A DNA stretch of 64,000 bases from JAHHTP01 sp964587555 (GTDB lineage: Bacteria; Bacillota; Clostridia; Oscillospirales; Ruminococcaceae). The translations under genes and the position numbers were made by a program. The stretch is taken from the NCBI GenBank assembly GCA_964587555.1, contig CAZPLR010000007.1, positions 1-64,000 on the forward strand, in the 5' to 3' direction. The notes beneath the pieces were generated by a model, which made no database searches, had not been told where the DNA came from, and was given only the letters and a program-made list of their open reading frames with translations. Numbering within the stretch: position 1 is the first letter of the stretch; each line of letters opens with the position of its first letter. Shown here piece by piece: positions 18,921 through 27,533 of this stretch.

Positions 18921-18955
18921 AGGGCTGCGGCATGGCTGGAATATGCCGCAGCCTT
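18921..18955 (+). other. Strong intercistronic hairpin with CTGCGGCA core
   Basis: An 11-base-pair perfect stem, extendable to 13 with a G-T pair (18921-18933 with 18943-18955), around a nine-base loop. No T-run follows. It shares the CTGCGGCA/TGCCGCAG stem core with 8667-8695, in swapped order, and lies just before the kinase-like gene. Confidence 0.65.
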
Positions 18956-18974
18956 CCGAAGGGAATGTGATGGA

Positions 18975-19994
18975 GTGGCGCAGGAGCTGTATTTCAGCCG
19001 TATCAGCGGATACGGGTTATATCAGATGCTTGACGGCAGCGAACGCTTTTTGAACGTGGAGGACTGCCGCCAGATGCAGCATATCCAGACGAAAACCATG
19101 TTCTATGCGGTGAAGACGCAAAAAACAAAGGAACAATACATAAAAAGCCTATATGTAAGGCTCAGTATAGCGATTGGAAACCGGCTTCCGGAGCGGGAGT
19201 GGGTATGGCCGGTGGATTATGTGGAGAACGAGCATGGCGATGACTGGGTCCTGTTTGCACCGGACGCTTATCCGCAGTATCCTACGGTATTGGACATCGC
19301 CCAGCGTAAGAAGGGGATTGACGACCAGCAGACGCTTTTGGCGGTTTCATGGCTGCTCGATCGATTCTGCGTGTTGTGGGACAACAACTATATCACGTTG
19401 AATTTTGACTTAGGGAACTACTATTTTGACCCGCAGCGTCGGGATGGCTATATCTGCTTTTCTGACTTGACCATATGGAAACAGCGTGATGGAGATCAAG
19501 CAGCGAAGATCTCTCCGGTTTCGCGACTAGCGGCAAGCAGAGGTCTTTATGATCCGAACGGCTTTTCCGAGGAGCATGACAGCTACCAGTGGGATAACGA
19601 CAGCTTTTTGATTTCAATTGCAGCGATGCTTTTTTATCTGCTGACCGGACGGATGCCGTATGATGGATCCTTACAGGATAACGATCGATTTGATATGGAG
19701 CAGAATCCGACCCGCTTTTGGGCGCACAGCTACCCATATCGTCCATATTTTATTGCTGATCAGGCGGACGGCATACGCAACAGCGTTGGCGAATTTCCGG
19801 AGGAGCTGGAGCAGATGGCGCGGTATCAGCGTCTTTCTCCGAAGCTGAAGGAGATGTTTTGTACTTCCCTTTGCAACGAAAGCGTGACGCGCGCGAAAAA
19901 AGTACGTTTTTATACGCCGCACGAATGGCGGCAGGCCTTGGGGGAATGGTATGCTTCTGCTGCGCAGAATGGAGGAATGACAAGTAATGGATGA
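18975..19994 (+). CDS. Divergent protein-kinase-fold protein
   Basis: A 339-residue protein with scattered kinase landmarks: FYAVK (candidate ATP lysine K47), a NFDLGN stretch at the catalytic-loop position (D145), FSDL at the DFG position (D164), and a C-lobe helix LFYLLTGRMPYDG (219-231) much like bacterial Ser/Thr kinases. The HRD histidine and loop asparagine are not in standard positions, so activity is uncertain. Start is GTG 18975 after GAAGGGA. It overlaps the next gene by eight bases, implying translational coupling. It may sense or relay state for the GTPase/GAP1 pair. Confidence 0.6.
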   Translation: MAQELYFSRISGYGLYQMLDGSERFLNVEDCRQMQHIQTKTMFYAVKTQKTKEQYIKSLYVRLSIAIGNRLPEREWVWPVDYVENEHGDDWVLFAPDAYPQYPTVLDIAQRKKGIDDQQTLLAVSWLLDRFCVLWDNNYITLNFDLGNYYFDPQRRDGYICFSDLTIWKQRDGDQAAKISPVSRLAASRGLYDPNGFSEEHDSYQWDNDSFLISIAAMLFYLLTGRMPYDGSLQDNDRFDMEQNPTRFWAHSYPYRPYFIADQADGIRNSVGEFPEELEQMARYQRLSPKLKEMFCTSLCNESVTRAKKVRFYTPHEWRQALGEWYASAAQNGGMTSNG

Positions 19995-21123
19995 TAGGAT
20001 CAAAATCAGCCTGAAAACGCTGAACGAAACATTTGAAAAGGATCTGACGGCGCGGGAAATGAGGCGAATCGCTGCCGATCGGCCGGAGCTTTTGGGAATC
20101 GGCGCAAATTTTCGTCCGCGGGAGCTGCAGGATACATATCCGGCGTTAAAGGACGCTATTCAGAAAAGCGCCGTGCCGCTTTCCGACGCGCTTCAACTGC
20201 TGCTCATTCTGCAATATCCGGATTTTTATCTGCTGCAAAATCGCACCGTCGGTTCGGTTACTGCGGTGGAAATTTCGACGACGGCGGCGCGCCTGCAGGA
20301 AAAAACCGGGCTTACGATGAGCAGTGTTTACCGGCAGCTGGGCGTTCTGTGCTATGCGGTAGGAATTATGTTTGAAGCGCTGGAGATGCCTGCCGTCGCG
20401 CTGAGCGAACCGCTTTCGACCATTGATTTCGAGCAGCGTCTGCTGCAAAGCGATACTGTCCCGGCTTACGGCTATGTCATACCGGAGAGCCTTTACGCTG
20501 CGGAAAGGCATCAGATGGACATGCTTTATATCGAAAAAAAATACGATGAGCTTTTGCAGATAGCGGAGCCGCTTTGCGGTATGAGCAACCCGACCGCCTG
20601 CTATTACTGCGGGCTTTGCTACCTGACCGGAAGCGGCGTAAGCGAAAATATCGGGCGTGCGGTACCGCTTTTGAAGCTTGCCGCACAGGGCGGCGAGATG
20701 CGCGCTTGGAATGCGCTGGGCGATTACTATTCCTCCCAGCACTGTAAGAATGTGTACCGCATGGAGCTTGCCTATCGATGCTATACCATCTGCGGTTCAC
20801 ACGCGGTCAGCAGCCAGCAGAAAAAGAAGATCACCGAGATGGTGGAGAACAAAGCGAAATACAAAAAGGACATCGTCTACGCAGCGATTTTTCCAGCGCT
20901 GATGCTCGTTTTTCTGCTGATTGCGGGGATTACAGGCGCGTTTGGACAGCTCTATCTGGGCGTGGGGATCGCGCTGGCGGTTGTCTGCCTGCTTGTGTAC
21001 GGCGCGTTTTTGTTTTTGCAGGAAAAATTCACTCATGACGATTTTATCCGGCATAGCGTACCGGCGATGTATTTTATCTGGGCGATTTATCTGCTTGTTT
21101 GGATATTCGGCGCAGGGAAGTAA
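19987..21123 (+). CDS. Sel1-repeat protein with three C-terminal membrane helices
   Basis: A 378-residue protein. The first ~190 residues are helical and unrecognised. Sel1/TPR-like repeats occupy about 195-270 (ACYYCGLCYLTGSGV..., AWNALGDYY). Three hydrophobic helices lie at about 297-320, 322-345 and 358-376. It overlaps the kinase-like gene and sits 15 bases before the polytopic membrane gene. Sel1 repeats usually bind partner proteins, so this may anchor the cytoplasmic machinery to the membrane. No catalytic motif. Confidence 0.7.
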   Translation: MDDRIKISLKTLNETFEKDLTAREMRRIAADRPELLGIGANFRPRELQDTYPALKDAIQKSAVPLSDALQLLLILQYPDFYLLQNRTVGSVTAVEISTTAARLQEKTGLTMSSVYRQLGVLCYAVGIMFEALEMPAVALSEPLSTIDFEQRLLQSDTVPAYGYVIPESLYAAERHQMDMLYIEKKYDELLQIAEPLCGMSNPTACYYCGLCYLTGSGVSENIGRAVPLLKLAAQGGEMRAWNALGDYYSSQHCKNVYRMELAYRCYTICGSHAVSSQQKKKITEMVENKAKYKKDIVYAAIFPALMLVFLLIAGITGAFGQLYLGVGIALAVVCLLVYGAFLFLQEKFTHDDFIRHSVPAMYFIWAIYLLVWIFGAGK

Positions 21124-21138
21124 GGAGGGAGAAGGAAT

Positions 21139-22530
21139 ATGGCTGCGGAATCAAAAATGAAAAATCCGATTTTGAAGGAGAACTTGTGCTGCATTTTCTT
21201 CTTTCTGCTATTGCCGCTGTTTGCGCTGATCCAGAATTACTCCCCTTTGGGGATCGCCGTATTTGCTGCTGCTGCGCTGTTTTTAGTCCTGCGCTTCGGC
21301 GTCTTTGATCGTCCGGCGGATCAGGTGGTGATCGCGCATTTTGGCTGGTACTTATCCGTCTCGTTGCTCGCAGTAATCGGCATTAACCTGTTTTGGACGC
21401 TGAAAATCTATGTCTCGTTCTCGGCCATGCTGCGCGAGTTTGAGCAGATGATAGAGCCGGAGGGATACCTTTTTAGCTCAACTGAGGCAGGGTTTCTGTT
21501 CTTTGGCGGGATTGCGCTGTTGATTTCCCGGCGCTTTTTTGCGCCGAAGGGCGCAAAGACCAGCGGGCGGATGTTTTATCGGCGCTTGGTTAGCCACCTC
21601 GTGTTAGCGGCGTATTTTTACATTGCCAGCGCCTTTTATGTAGTGCAGCCGAATCAGCTTGTTACGCTGCGGCTATTGTATCTTGCGCTGTTTGGTTTTT
21701 TCCTGTTCTGCGACGTCTACCGGCAGTATCGGGAGAAGATTACGCGCAAGGGCTCGGCGCTGGGTTCCGCTGCGATGATCTATGTTGTGATCTGGGCGGT
21801 TATGATGCTGTTTCGGCTGACGAGCGCGACAGAGCTCCTCTGGGAGATGTGCTTGCTTCCGCTGAGGCAGCTGCTTGGAACAAGCCTGCTGACGATCGCG
21901 ATCCCGCTTTTGTATGTGGTCGTAACGCTGATTGTCTGCTGGAAGGGCAGCTTTGCTTCGCAGGAGGTAAGGCTCTGCGGCGTTTATGTATTCTTCCTTC
22001 TGCTGATGGAAGCGCTGCTTTCCTCGAACCAGATTACGCTTGGCTGGCTGGCGCCAGCGATTCACTCGGCGGTGTTTTTGTTCGCAGTGTTCTATACGCG
22101 CGGCGCCGGCGGCGCATTAGAGGTAAAGTTCTCCGCGCATAAGGAGTATAAGACAGCGTATTCCGGAATTACAATGTTCCTTTGCCTGCTGCTGCTGCGA
22201 TACGAATTATATCTTTCGGCGGTTGTGCTGCTCGCCTATGCGGTCATTTTGATTTTTATCCTGACCCGAGATGCGCTCAAGGTGACGAATACAAGGGTTT
22301 GGGAAGCTATTGTGTTCGGCGTTTCGCTGTTTATGCTGTCGATCTACATTTCGGGAGGCGCGCCGATGGTTTTCTGTTTGGGCTGCGGCATAATCTGGCT
22401 GTTTACCACAGCGGCGCTGGAGCTTTTCGGCAAGCATAGCGTAAGCAAAAAGCCGGATCTCGCTTTGCAGGCGGGGTTAGGCGCTGTCGGTATCGTCCTG
22501 CAGGTTGTTCTGCTGGTACAGTGGTTATAA
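21139..22530 (+). CDS. Polytopic membrane protein, last gene of the operon
   Basis: A 463-residue, very hydrophobic protein with roughly twelve membrane segments and short loops. It matches no transporter family I recognise and shows no conserved charged motif. A strong AAGGAGG site precedes the ATG. Being last, next to another membrane protein, it could be the membrane output of the system (channel, transporter or anchor). That is inference from position only. Confidence 0.7.
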   Translation: MAAESKMKNPILKENLCCIFFFLLLPLFALIQNYSPLGIAVFAAAALFLVLRFGVFDRPADQVVIAHFGWYLSVSLLAVIGINLFWTLKIYVSFSAMLREFEQMIEPEGYLFSSTEAGFLFFGGIALLISRRFFAPKGAKTSGRMFYRRLVSHLVLAAYFYIASAFYVVQPNQLVTLRLLYLALFGFFLFCDVYRQYREKITRKGSALGSAAMIYVVIWAVMMLFRLTSATELLWEMCLLPLRQLLGTSLLTIAIPLLYVVVTLIVCWKGSFASQEVRLCGVYVFFLLLMEALLSSNQITLGWLAPAIHSAVFLFAVFYTRGAGGALEVKFSAHKEYKTAYSGITMFLCLLLLRYELYLSAVVLLAYAVILIFILTRDALKVTNTRVWEAIVFGVSLFMLSIYISGGAPMVFCLGCGIIWLFTTAALELFGKHSVSKKPDLALQAGLGAVGIVLQVVLLVQWL

Positions 22531-22551
22531 AAATGGCATCCTTCTGGCCGA

Positions 22552-22585
22552 AAAAGTGCGCCGAGATAATTCTCGGCGCACTTTT
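22552..22585 (+). terminator. Very strong bidirectional terminator
   Basis: A perfect 15-base-pair stem (22552-22566 with 22571-22585) around TAAT, with A-run and T-run at its ends. It ends the nine-gene operon and also the convergent phosphatase gene. Confidence 0.92.
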
Positions 22586-22619
22586 GCTGTGTCGTGCAAA
22601 TATGATAAAGCCGGTCTTT

Positions 22620-23195
22620 TCATGCCTGCGTTTCCTCGATCCACTCTCCATCCGGATACAAAAAGCGCAGCCTGCCGCATGGCGGAAGGTTCGTGTCAAA
22701 ATAGCCGCGTGCGGGTTTGAGATACCGCGCGGCAAGCGCCATAGCGGTACCGCTGTGCGCGACAAAAATCAGCCGGTCTGCCTTTTTGTTTTCGCCTACC
22801 ACCTGTTCGAATGCCCATACAGTTCGGCCGATGAATCCCGCCTGCGATTCGCCGTTTGGAATTGGGTCGGTACAGTAGCTGTCAATCCAGTGCTGATATT
22901 CCGCAGCATACTGTGAAAGATTCAACTCTTTGTAATTTTTTCCTTCGAATATACCAAAATTCATCTCAGATAGACCAGGGACGACAATCTGCTCAGCGTG
23001 AGGGAACCAAATACGCGCGGACTCTTTTGCACGTGTCAGCGGCGAAACAAAGACGGATGAAACAGAGCAGTCGGGCGGATAGGCGTTTTGCGCCTCGACA
23101 ATGCCGTCGGCGCAGAGCGGCTCGTCGGTCGCGCCGATGTAAGCGTGTTTGAGATTGCCCGCAGTTTTTGCGTGGCGATAGAGGACGATCTCCAT
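22620..23195 (-). CDS. Histidine phosphatase family protein
   Basis: A 191-residue phosphoglycerate-mutase-like phosphatase. The catalytic histidine motif is at the N-terminus (LYRHAKTAGN), and a second histidine lies in FVAHSGTAMA. These enzymes form a phosphohistidine; alpha-ribazole phosphatase and small-metabolite phosphatases are in the family, but the substrate is unclear. I used ATG 23195, nine bases after AGGTG; an in-frame GTG lies 12 bases upstream. It stands alone between the operon terminator and the next promoter. Confidence 0.85.
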   Translation of the reverse strand: MEIVLYRHAKTAGNLKHAYIGATDEPLCADGIVEAQNAYPPDCSVSSVFVSPLTRAKESARIWFPHAEQIVVPGLSEMNFGIFEGKNYKELNLSQYAAEYQHWIDSYCTDPIPNGESQAGFIGRTVWAFEQVVGENKKADRLIFVAHSGTAMALAARYLKPARGYFDTNLPPCGRLRFLYPDGEWIEETQA

Positions 23196-23293
23196 GAAAA
23201 TGAACACCTGCCTTTTGTATGAGCTTGAGCCTATTGTAGCATAAATGGAGAAAAAAGTCTACGGAAAGGTGAATGGGAGCCGCATAAAATGAT

Positions 23294-23322
23294 TTGATTT
23301 GCAGAATAGAATATGTTATAAT
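23294..23322 (+). promoter_or_regulatory. Promoter of the LOTUS/DUF3825-like gene
   Basis: TTGATT (23294-23299) and TATAAT (23317-23322) with 17-base spacing, plus TG one base upstream of the -10. It gives a leader of about 180 bases before the preferred start codon. Confidence 0.75.
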
Positions 23323-23511
23323 GAAAATGGATAATCATTTTTAATGCCGGTATATTTTGAAGATGGCGCGGCTTTGATAATTTTGCAGTGTGTAGGGATC
23401 AGACAGGAGGAAAAACGCGCCGCTTCGGACAGATGGAAAATAAAGCAGAAGAACCGGCTGCTTTATGTGAACGGAATCATTGATTTTAGCAATATGGAAA
23501 GGCGGAGAGAG

Positions 23512-26415
23512 ATGGAAAGAGGGCTTTATGATGAGATAATTCGCTGTTTGACAGCGCATTTTCAGGCGGGAGAGTATTATCCGGCTGACGTTGTGATCCG
23601 TCAGCTTTTGTTGGACGGCTATGCGCCCAAACGCTATGGGTATCAAAATATGCGGGAGATGTTTGACGATTTAAATCAAGTCTTGACCTTAAAACCGGAA
23701 TCGGACGGAAAATACTATGTCGCCATTACGGCGGGTGCGCAGCAGCGCTTATCTTTCGCCGCATACAAAAGTCCGGCGCAGACGGGAAAGCACCGTACAT
23801 ACCGTGGGGACGGGGAAATCGGGCTGCTCTCCGGCAAAACGCTGGAGGAGCCGCGCGCAGAGACAAAACCGGCGCAACCGCAGCCGGCAAGGGAACCGCA
23901 GCTGCTTTCTGAGGAGCAAAAGCGGCAGATCTATACGGCGATCGCGCTGGGCTTGGAGCTGGAGAAGCCGTTTTTTATCTCGGCGGTCAGTCCGGTGCTG
24001 CACTGCGCAGGGATTGATCATGAGAAGCTAGGGTTCCTCAAGGCGAAAAGTATGCTGAAATGCTGCGGAGAATTTATCGATTTTAAAGAACAGGTGATGA
24101 ACGGCGTACCGCAAACGCAGGTGACGGTGCATCATGTTCCGCAGTGGGATGAAGCGTTGGCGGGACAGTCACGCTGCAGCGCAGGCAATAAGCTGGACGA
24201 TGAGGAAAAAAAGCGAATCTATGAGACGCTCTGCGCGCATATGCAGGTGGGGCAGCCGCTGCATATGGCGGCGTTCTGCCCGATTTTAAAGACCTATGGC
24301 TTTGATTATAAGCGTTACGGCTATCAGAAGGTGAAGGACATGGCCAAAGACTTAAGCGATTTTCTGACGCAGGATGAGGTAATCATGAACGGCGTGCCGC
24401 AGACGCTTGTCACCCTAAAGCCGTATGAGAAAAAGGAACCTGCAGAGGACGTCTTACAGGAACCGTCTTCCGAAAAACCGCTGCCTTCGGAAGAGAAAAC
24501 CAAGCAATCGCTTTCACAGATCGCATCGCTGCCGCCGAAAATATTGAGTATTTTAAGCCGCATGACCTGCGTTCCGGTCTGGGGCTGTGAGAAGGCGTTG
24601 GAGGAATCTTATCTGGCGGCGCGCGAGAGCGGCAAGCTTACAGCGGAATATAAGCGTGTGACCCGCAGGGGGAGCGTCAGCGAGGACAAGGAGCTGGTGA
24701 TGCGCTTCCCGCTGACCATAGAAACAATGCGGGGCGACGCGCTGGTTGGCGAGCTGCATAAGGCGGATGAGAACAGTCAAAAGCAGTGGTATTTGGCATG
24801 GGTGGGCAGCGAATTGTCCCCCGCCGCGTCGGCGGAGCCGTCCAAAGAAGCGCCGGAGAAGATCGAAAAATCATTGCTCACGCCGGAGCTTACCGATTGC
24901 TGCATGCTTTCGACAAATGTGATACGCGCCTTTGCGTTCCGGACATTTTCCAAAGATGAGGACGGCGCGCGCAGGATAATAATCGAGGACTATCGCGAAG
25001 CATATGCCAAGGATACGATCGTCGTGAACGAAAAGAGCGTCAGCTTCCCGCTGCGGATCAAGGATGAAAATGAGAATCAGCAATTTGTCTTTTTGGAGCT
25101 GAACCGCTACAGCGGACTCCCGCTTTATATCCGCTATATTGGGGCTAAGCAGGAGGAAAAAAATGAGGCGGAAAGTGAAAAAATGCAGCAGCAGCCCGCC
25201 TTGCAGGAGCATTTTTTCGGTGCGTTTTTCGATATGGTGTACCTGCCGGCGCAGGTTGTCAATCTGCTTGCGTTTGTCTGCGGGATCCTGCCGCAGGATG
25301 CGATACGTCTGTTAAGCGAAAGCTATGAGCAGCGCCGAAGAGCGAGAGAGCTTGCCATTTCAGCGGATGAGATGCGCTTTGTCTTAAATCGCAGCAGTCT
25401 GAAAGGGGAGCCGCTCACCGCCTCCTGCCGCAGAAGCCGCACTCGCTTTCGTTGGTTTTTGGCTGCGGTAGAGCGCGGCCCGGCACAGACCCGGTCGTCT
25501 GCGGATGAGCGAACGCCATTGGAGCAATTTGCGTTTTTTGGGAATCGGGAGCAGGCGTTTCGCAGTCTTGCGCAGCTTGCCGTACCGGAGGAATGGGATT
25601 TTGACCGGAGCGGGGAAAATAAGCTTTTGCGGCGTTTCCTTTCAGGAAACTTTGTGCGGGCGAAAAAGCAGGATAAAATCGTTTTCGAAGGGGAGAACGC
25701 AGCGTTTCACACCGGGCTTTATCATCGTGCGGGATTTGATATCTATGCGCTGTTTCGGAAGAATTTGCCGGGGTCAAAGCTGCCGTGGCGGTTTGATTGT
25801 TTTACCACCAATCGCGGCGACATGCCGCTTTCCCTGCCGCAGCCGGTCTCTTATTTTGAGGTGGGGCAGCAGCTGTGGTTTGATCTGGGCAGAGGCGTTG
25901 CAAAGCTAGAGCTTCCGCTGGTAGAGAAGGGAATCCGCAGTCTTCCAAAGCGGTTTTTATACCGTTACAGCGAGGCGATCGAATGTTCGGTAATCGGGCG
26001 GATGCAGGCGGATCCGGCGTATGAGGACGGCTGTTATGCGCAGCTGAGCGCGCACTACGCGCGCCGCAGCGGTCAGCTTCTGCTAATGCTGGAAGCGCTG
26101 GAAAAAGCGGTGGATACCGCGCTTAAGCGAGCGGAGAAGGATTATCTTTACGTTTTACCGGGCTATCTGCCAAAGGAGGATCGGACTGTTTGGCTTTTGC
26201 CGCTTGCCTTACAGGAAGGCGGCAGACCGGATACTGCGCTGGCATGCGGGGATGCCGGTCAGACGGCGCCATATGCGCCGATTCGGCTGCTCACGATGCG
26301 GGAGGCATATGAGGCGATGCGGTATATCCGCCGGATGGAGGATATCTGGTGCAGACGGGATATGGTTTTTGCGCGTCCGTCGGCAATAGAAGGGAAGAAG
26401 GAGCCGGAAAAATAA
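23512..26415 (+). CDS. Multidomain protein with three LOTUS/OST-HTH-like repeats and a DUF3825-like C-terminus
   Basis: About 967 residues. Three related N-terminal units (about 1-72, 136-212, 229-306) share a helical segment followed by YGYQNM/LGFLKA/YGYQKV, then a short strand ending in a GVPQT-type or GKYYV hairpin. This resembles LOTUS/OST-HTH domains, which bind RNA or partners. A central part of unknown fold follows. The C-terminus from about 665 (LEQFAFFGNREQAF..., FHTGLYHRAGFDIYALF) resembles DUF3825. Start: ATG 23512 after GGAG. The frame is open back to 23344, but those upstream starts lack ribosome binding sites. The last codon abuts rsmI. An RNA-related role is inferred. Confidence 0.65.
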   Translation: MERGLYDEIIRCLTAHFQAGEYYPADVVIRQLLLDGYAPKRYGYQNMREMFDDLNQVLTLKPESDGKYYVAITAGAQQRLSFAAYKSPAQTGKHRTYRGDGEIGLLSGKTLEEPRAETKPAQPQPAREPQLLSEEQKRQIYTAIALGLELEKPFFISAVSPVLHCAGIDHEKLGFLKAKSMLKCCGEFIDFKEQVMNGVPQTQVTVHHVPQWDEALAGQSRCSAGNKLDDEEKKRIYETLCAHMQVGQPLHMAAFCPILKTYGFDYKRYGYQKVKDMAKDLSDFLTQDEVIMNGVPQTLVTLKPYEKKEPAEDVLQEPSSEKPLPSEEKTKQSLSQIASLPPKILSILSRMTCVPVWGCEKALEESYLAARESGKLTAEYKRVTRRGSVSEDKELVMRFPLTIETMRGDALVGELHKADENSQKQWYLAWVGSELSPAASAEPSKEAPEKIEKSLLTPELTDCCMLSTNVIRAFAFRTFSKDEDGARRIIIEDYREAYAKDTIVVNEKSVSFPLRIKDENENQQFVFLELNRYSGLPLYIRYIGAKQEEKNEAESEKMQQQPALQEHFFGAFFDMVYLPAQVVNLLAFVCGILPQDAIRLLSESYEQRRRARELAISADEMRFVLNRSSLKGEPLTASCRRSRTRFRWFLAAVERGPAQTRSSADERTPLEQFAFFGNREQAFRSLAQLAVPEEWDFDRSGENKLLRRFLSGNFVRAKKQDKIVFEGENAAFHTGLYHRAGFDIYALFRKNLPGSKLPWRFDCFTTNRGDMPLSLPQPVSYFEVGQQLWFDLGRGVAKLELPLVEKGIRSLPKRFLYRYSEAIECSVIGRMQADPAYEDGCYAQLSAHYARRSGQLLLMLEALEKAVDTALKRAEKDYLYVLPGYLPKEDRTVWLLPLALQEGGRPDTALACGDAGQTAPYAPIRLLTMREAYEAMRYIRRMEDIWCRRDMVFARPSAIEGKKEPEK

Positions 26416-27252
26416 ATGCTTTATTTAGTTGGAACGCCGATCGGCAATTTGGGGGATCTTTCGCCGCGCGCAGTCGAAACGCTGCGAAAGGTAGATTTTA
26501 TCGCGGCGGAGGATACTCGCGTGACCATAAAGCTGCTCAATCATTTTGAGATCGACACACCGATGATCAGCTATTACGAACATAATCTGCGGCAAAAAGG
26601 CGAATATATCCTGACCCGGCTGCTTGCGGGGGAGGACTGCGCGATTGTCACCGACGCGGGGATGCCTTGCATCTCCGATCCGGGAGAGGATTTGGTGAAT
26701 CTTTGTGCGGCGCATGATATTCCGATTGCGGTTGTGCCGGGACCGAGCGCTGTGGTTAGCGCGCTTGCAGCGTCGGGTCTTTCCACCGGGCGGTTCACGT
26801 TTGAAGGCTTTTTATCGGTCAACCGTCCGCAGCGATTGAAGCATTTAGAGCAGCTAAAGGAGGAGCCGCGCACGATGATCTTCTATGAGGCGCCGCACAA
26901 GCTGCTTGCAACCTTGCAGGATTTTGCCGCAGCCTTTGGAGAGGAACGAAAAATTACCTTGGCGCGGGAGCTAACCAAGCTGCACGAGGAGTATCATCGC
27001 ACGACGCTCGGCGAGGCGGCGCAGTATTACGCCGAGAATAAGCCCAAGGGGGAGTTTGTGCTGGTTGTTGAGGGCTTCGATTTAGAGAAAGCGGCGCTTC
27101 AAAAGCAGAAAAGCTACACCTTCGCGGATGCGCTGGAGATGGTGAGGGAACGGGTGGAAGACGGAGTGAAGCTTACGCTTGCTTGCAAGGAGGTCGCAAG
27201 GCTGACTGGACAAAATCGGGCGGAGCTTTACCGCGAGAGCAATCAATCGTAA
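26416..27252 (+). CDS. rsmI: 16S rRNA (cytidine(1402)-2'-O)-methyltransferase
   Basis: A 278-residue tetrapyrrole-methylase-fold enzyme. The start LYLVGTPIGNLGDLSPRA, AAEDTRVT and VTDAGMPCISDPG are diagnostic. It methylates the ribose of C1402 in 16S rRNA using S-adenosylmethionine. The ATG directly follows the stop of the upstream gene, whose last codons carry the AAGGAG site, so the two are translationally coupled. Confidence 0.95.
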   Translation: MLYLVGTPIGNLGDLSPRAVETLRKVDFIAAEDTRVTIKLLNHFEIDTPMISYYEHNLRQKGEYILTRLLAGEDCAIVTDAGMPCISDPGEDLVNLCAAHDIPIAVVPGPSAVVSALAASGLSTGRFTFEGFLSVNRPQRLKHLEQLKEEPRTMIFYEAPHKLLATLQDFAAAFGEERKITLARELTKLHEEYHRTTLGEAAQYYAENKPKGEFVLVVEGFDLEKAALQKQKSYTFADALEMVRERVEDGVKLTLACKEVARLTGQNRAELYRESNQS

Positions 27253-27274
27253 AATCGGGCTACTCTCAATAGGT

Positions 27275-27315
27275 AAAAACCGCTCTTATCGCCGTAAACG
27301 AAAAGAGCGGTTTTT
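27275..27315 (+). terminator. Terminator after rsmI
   Basis: A 13-base-pair stem (27275-27287 with 27303-27315) containing CCGCTCTT/AAGAGCGG and ending in TTTTT. Confidence 0.88.
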
Positions 27316-27533
27316 GTTTGCTATGGGGCTTTTGAAATGTACTGGGTGAAGGTATGTTGACGCTCGTTGTTATCAAATAATCAGATGATTTCTGTCTGTC
27401 GAATCAATCCAAACGGGGCGGTGAAGCATCTATTTCATAAAAATCCTCTTTGCGAAAATATCTGCGGATTTTTGCGCCGATTTTGCTTATACTGATAACC
27501 GGATAGCATTGTGGGTGCAAAGGAGGGCGCGAT

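Noticed and set aside
23344..23511. 56-residue N-terminal extension of the LOTUS-like protein
   Set aside because: No ribosome binding site at the upstream ATGs, and the first repeat begins at the later start. A near-leaderless start at 23344 cannot be fully excluded.
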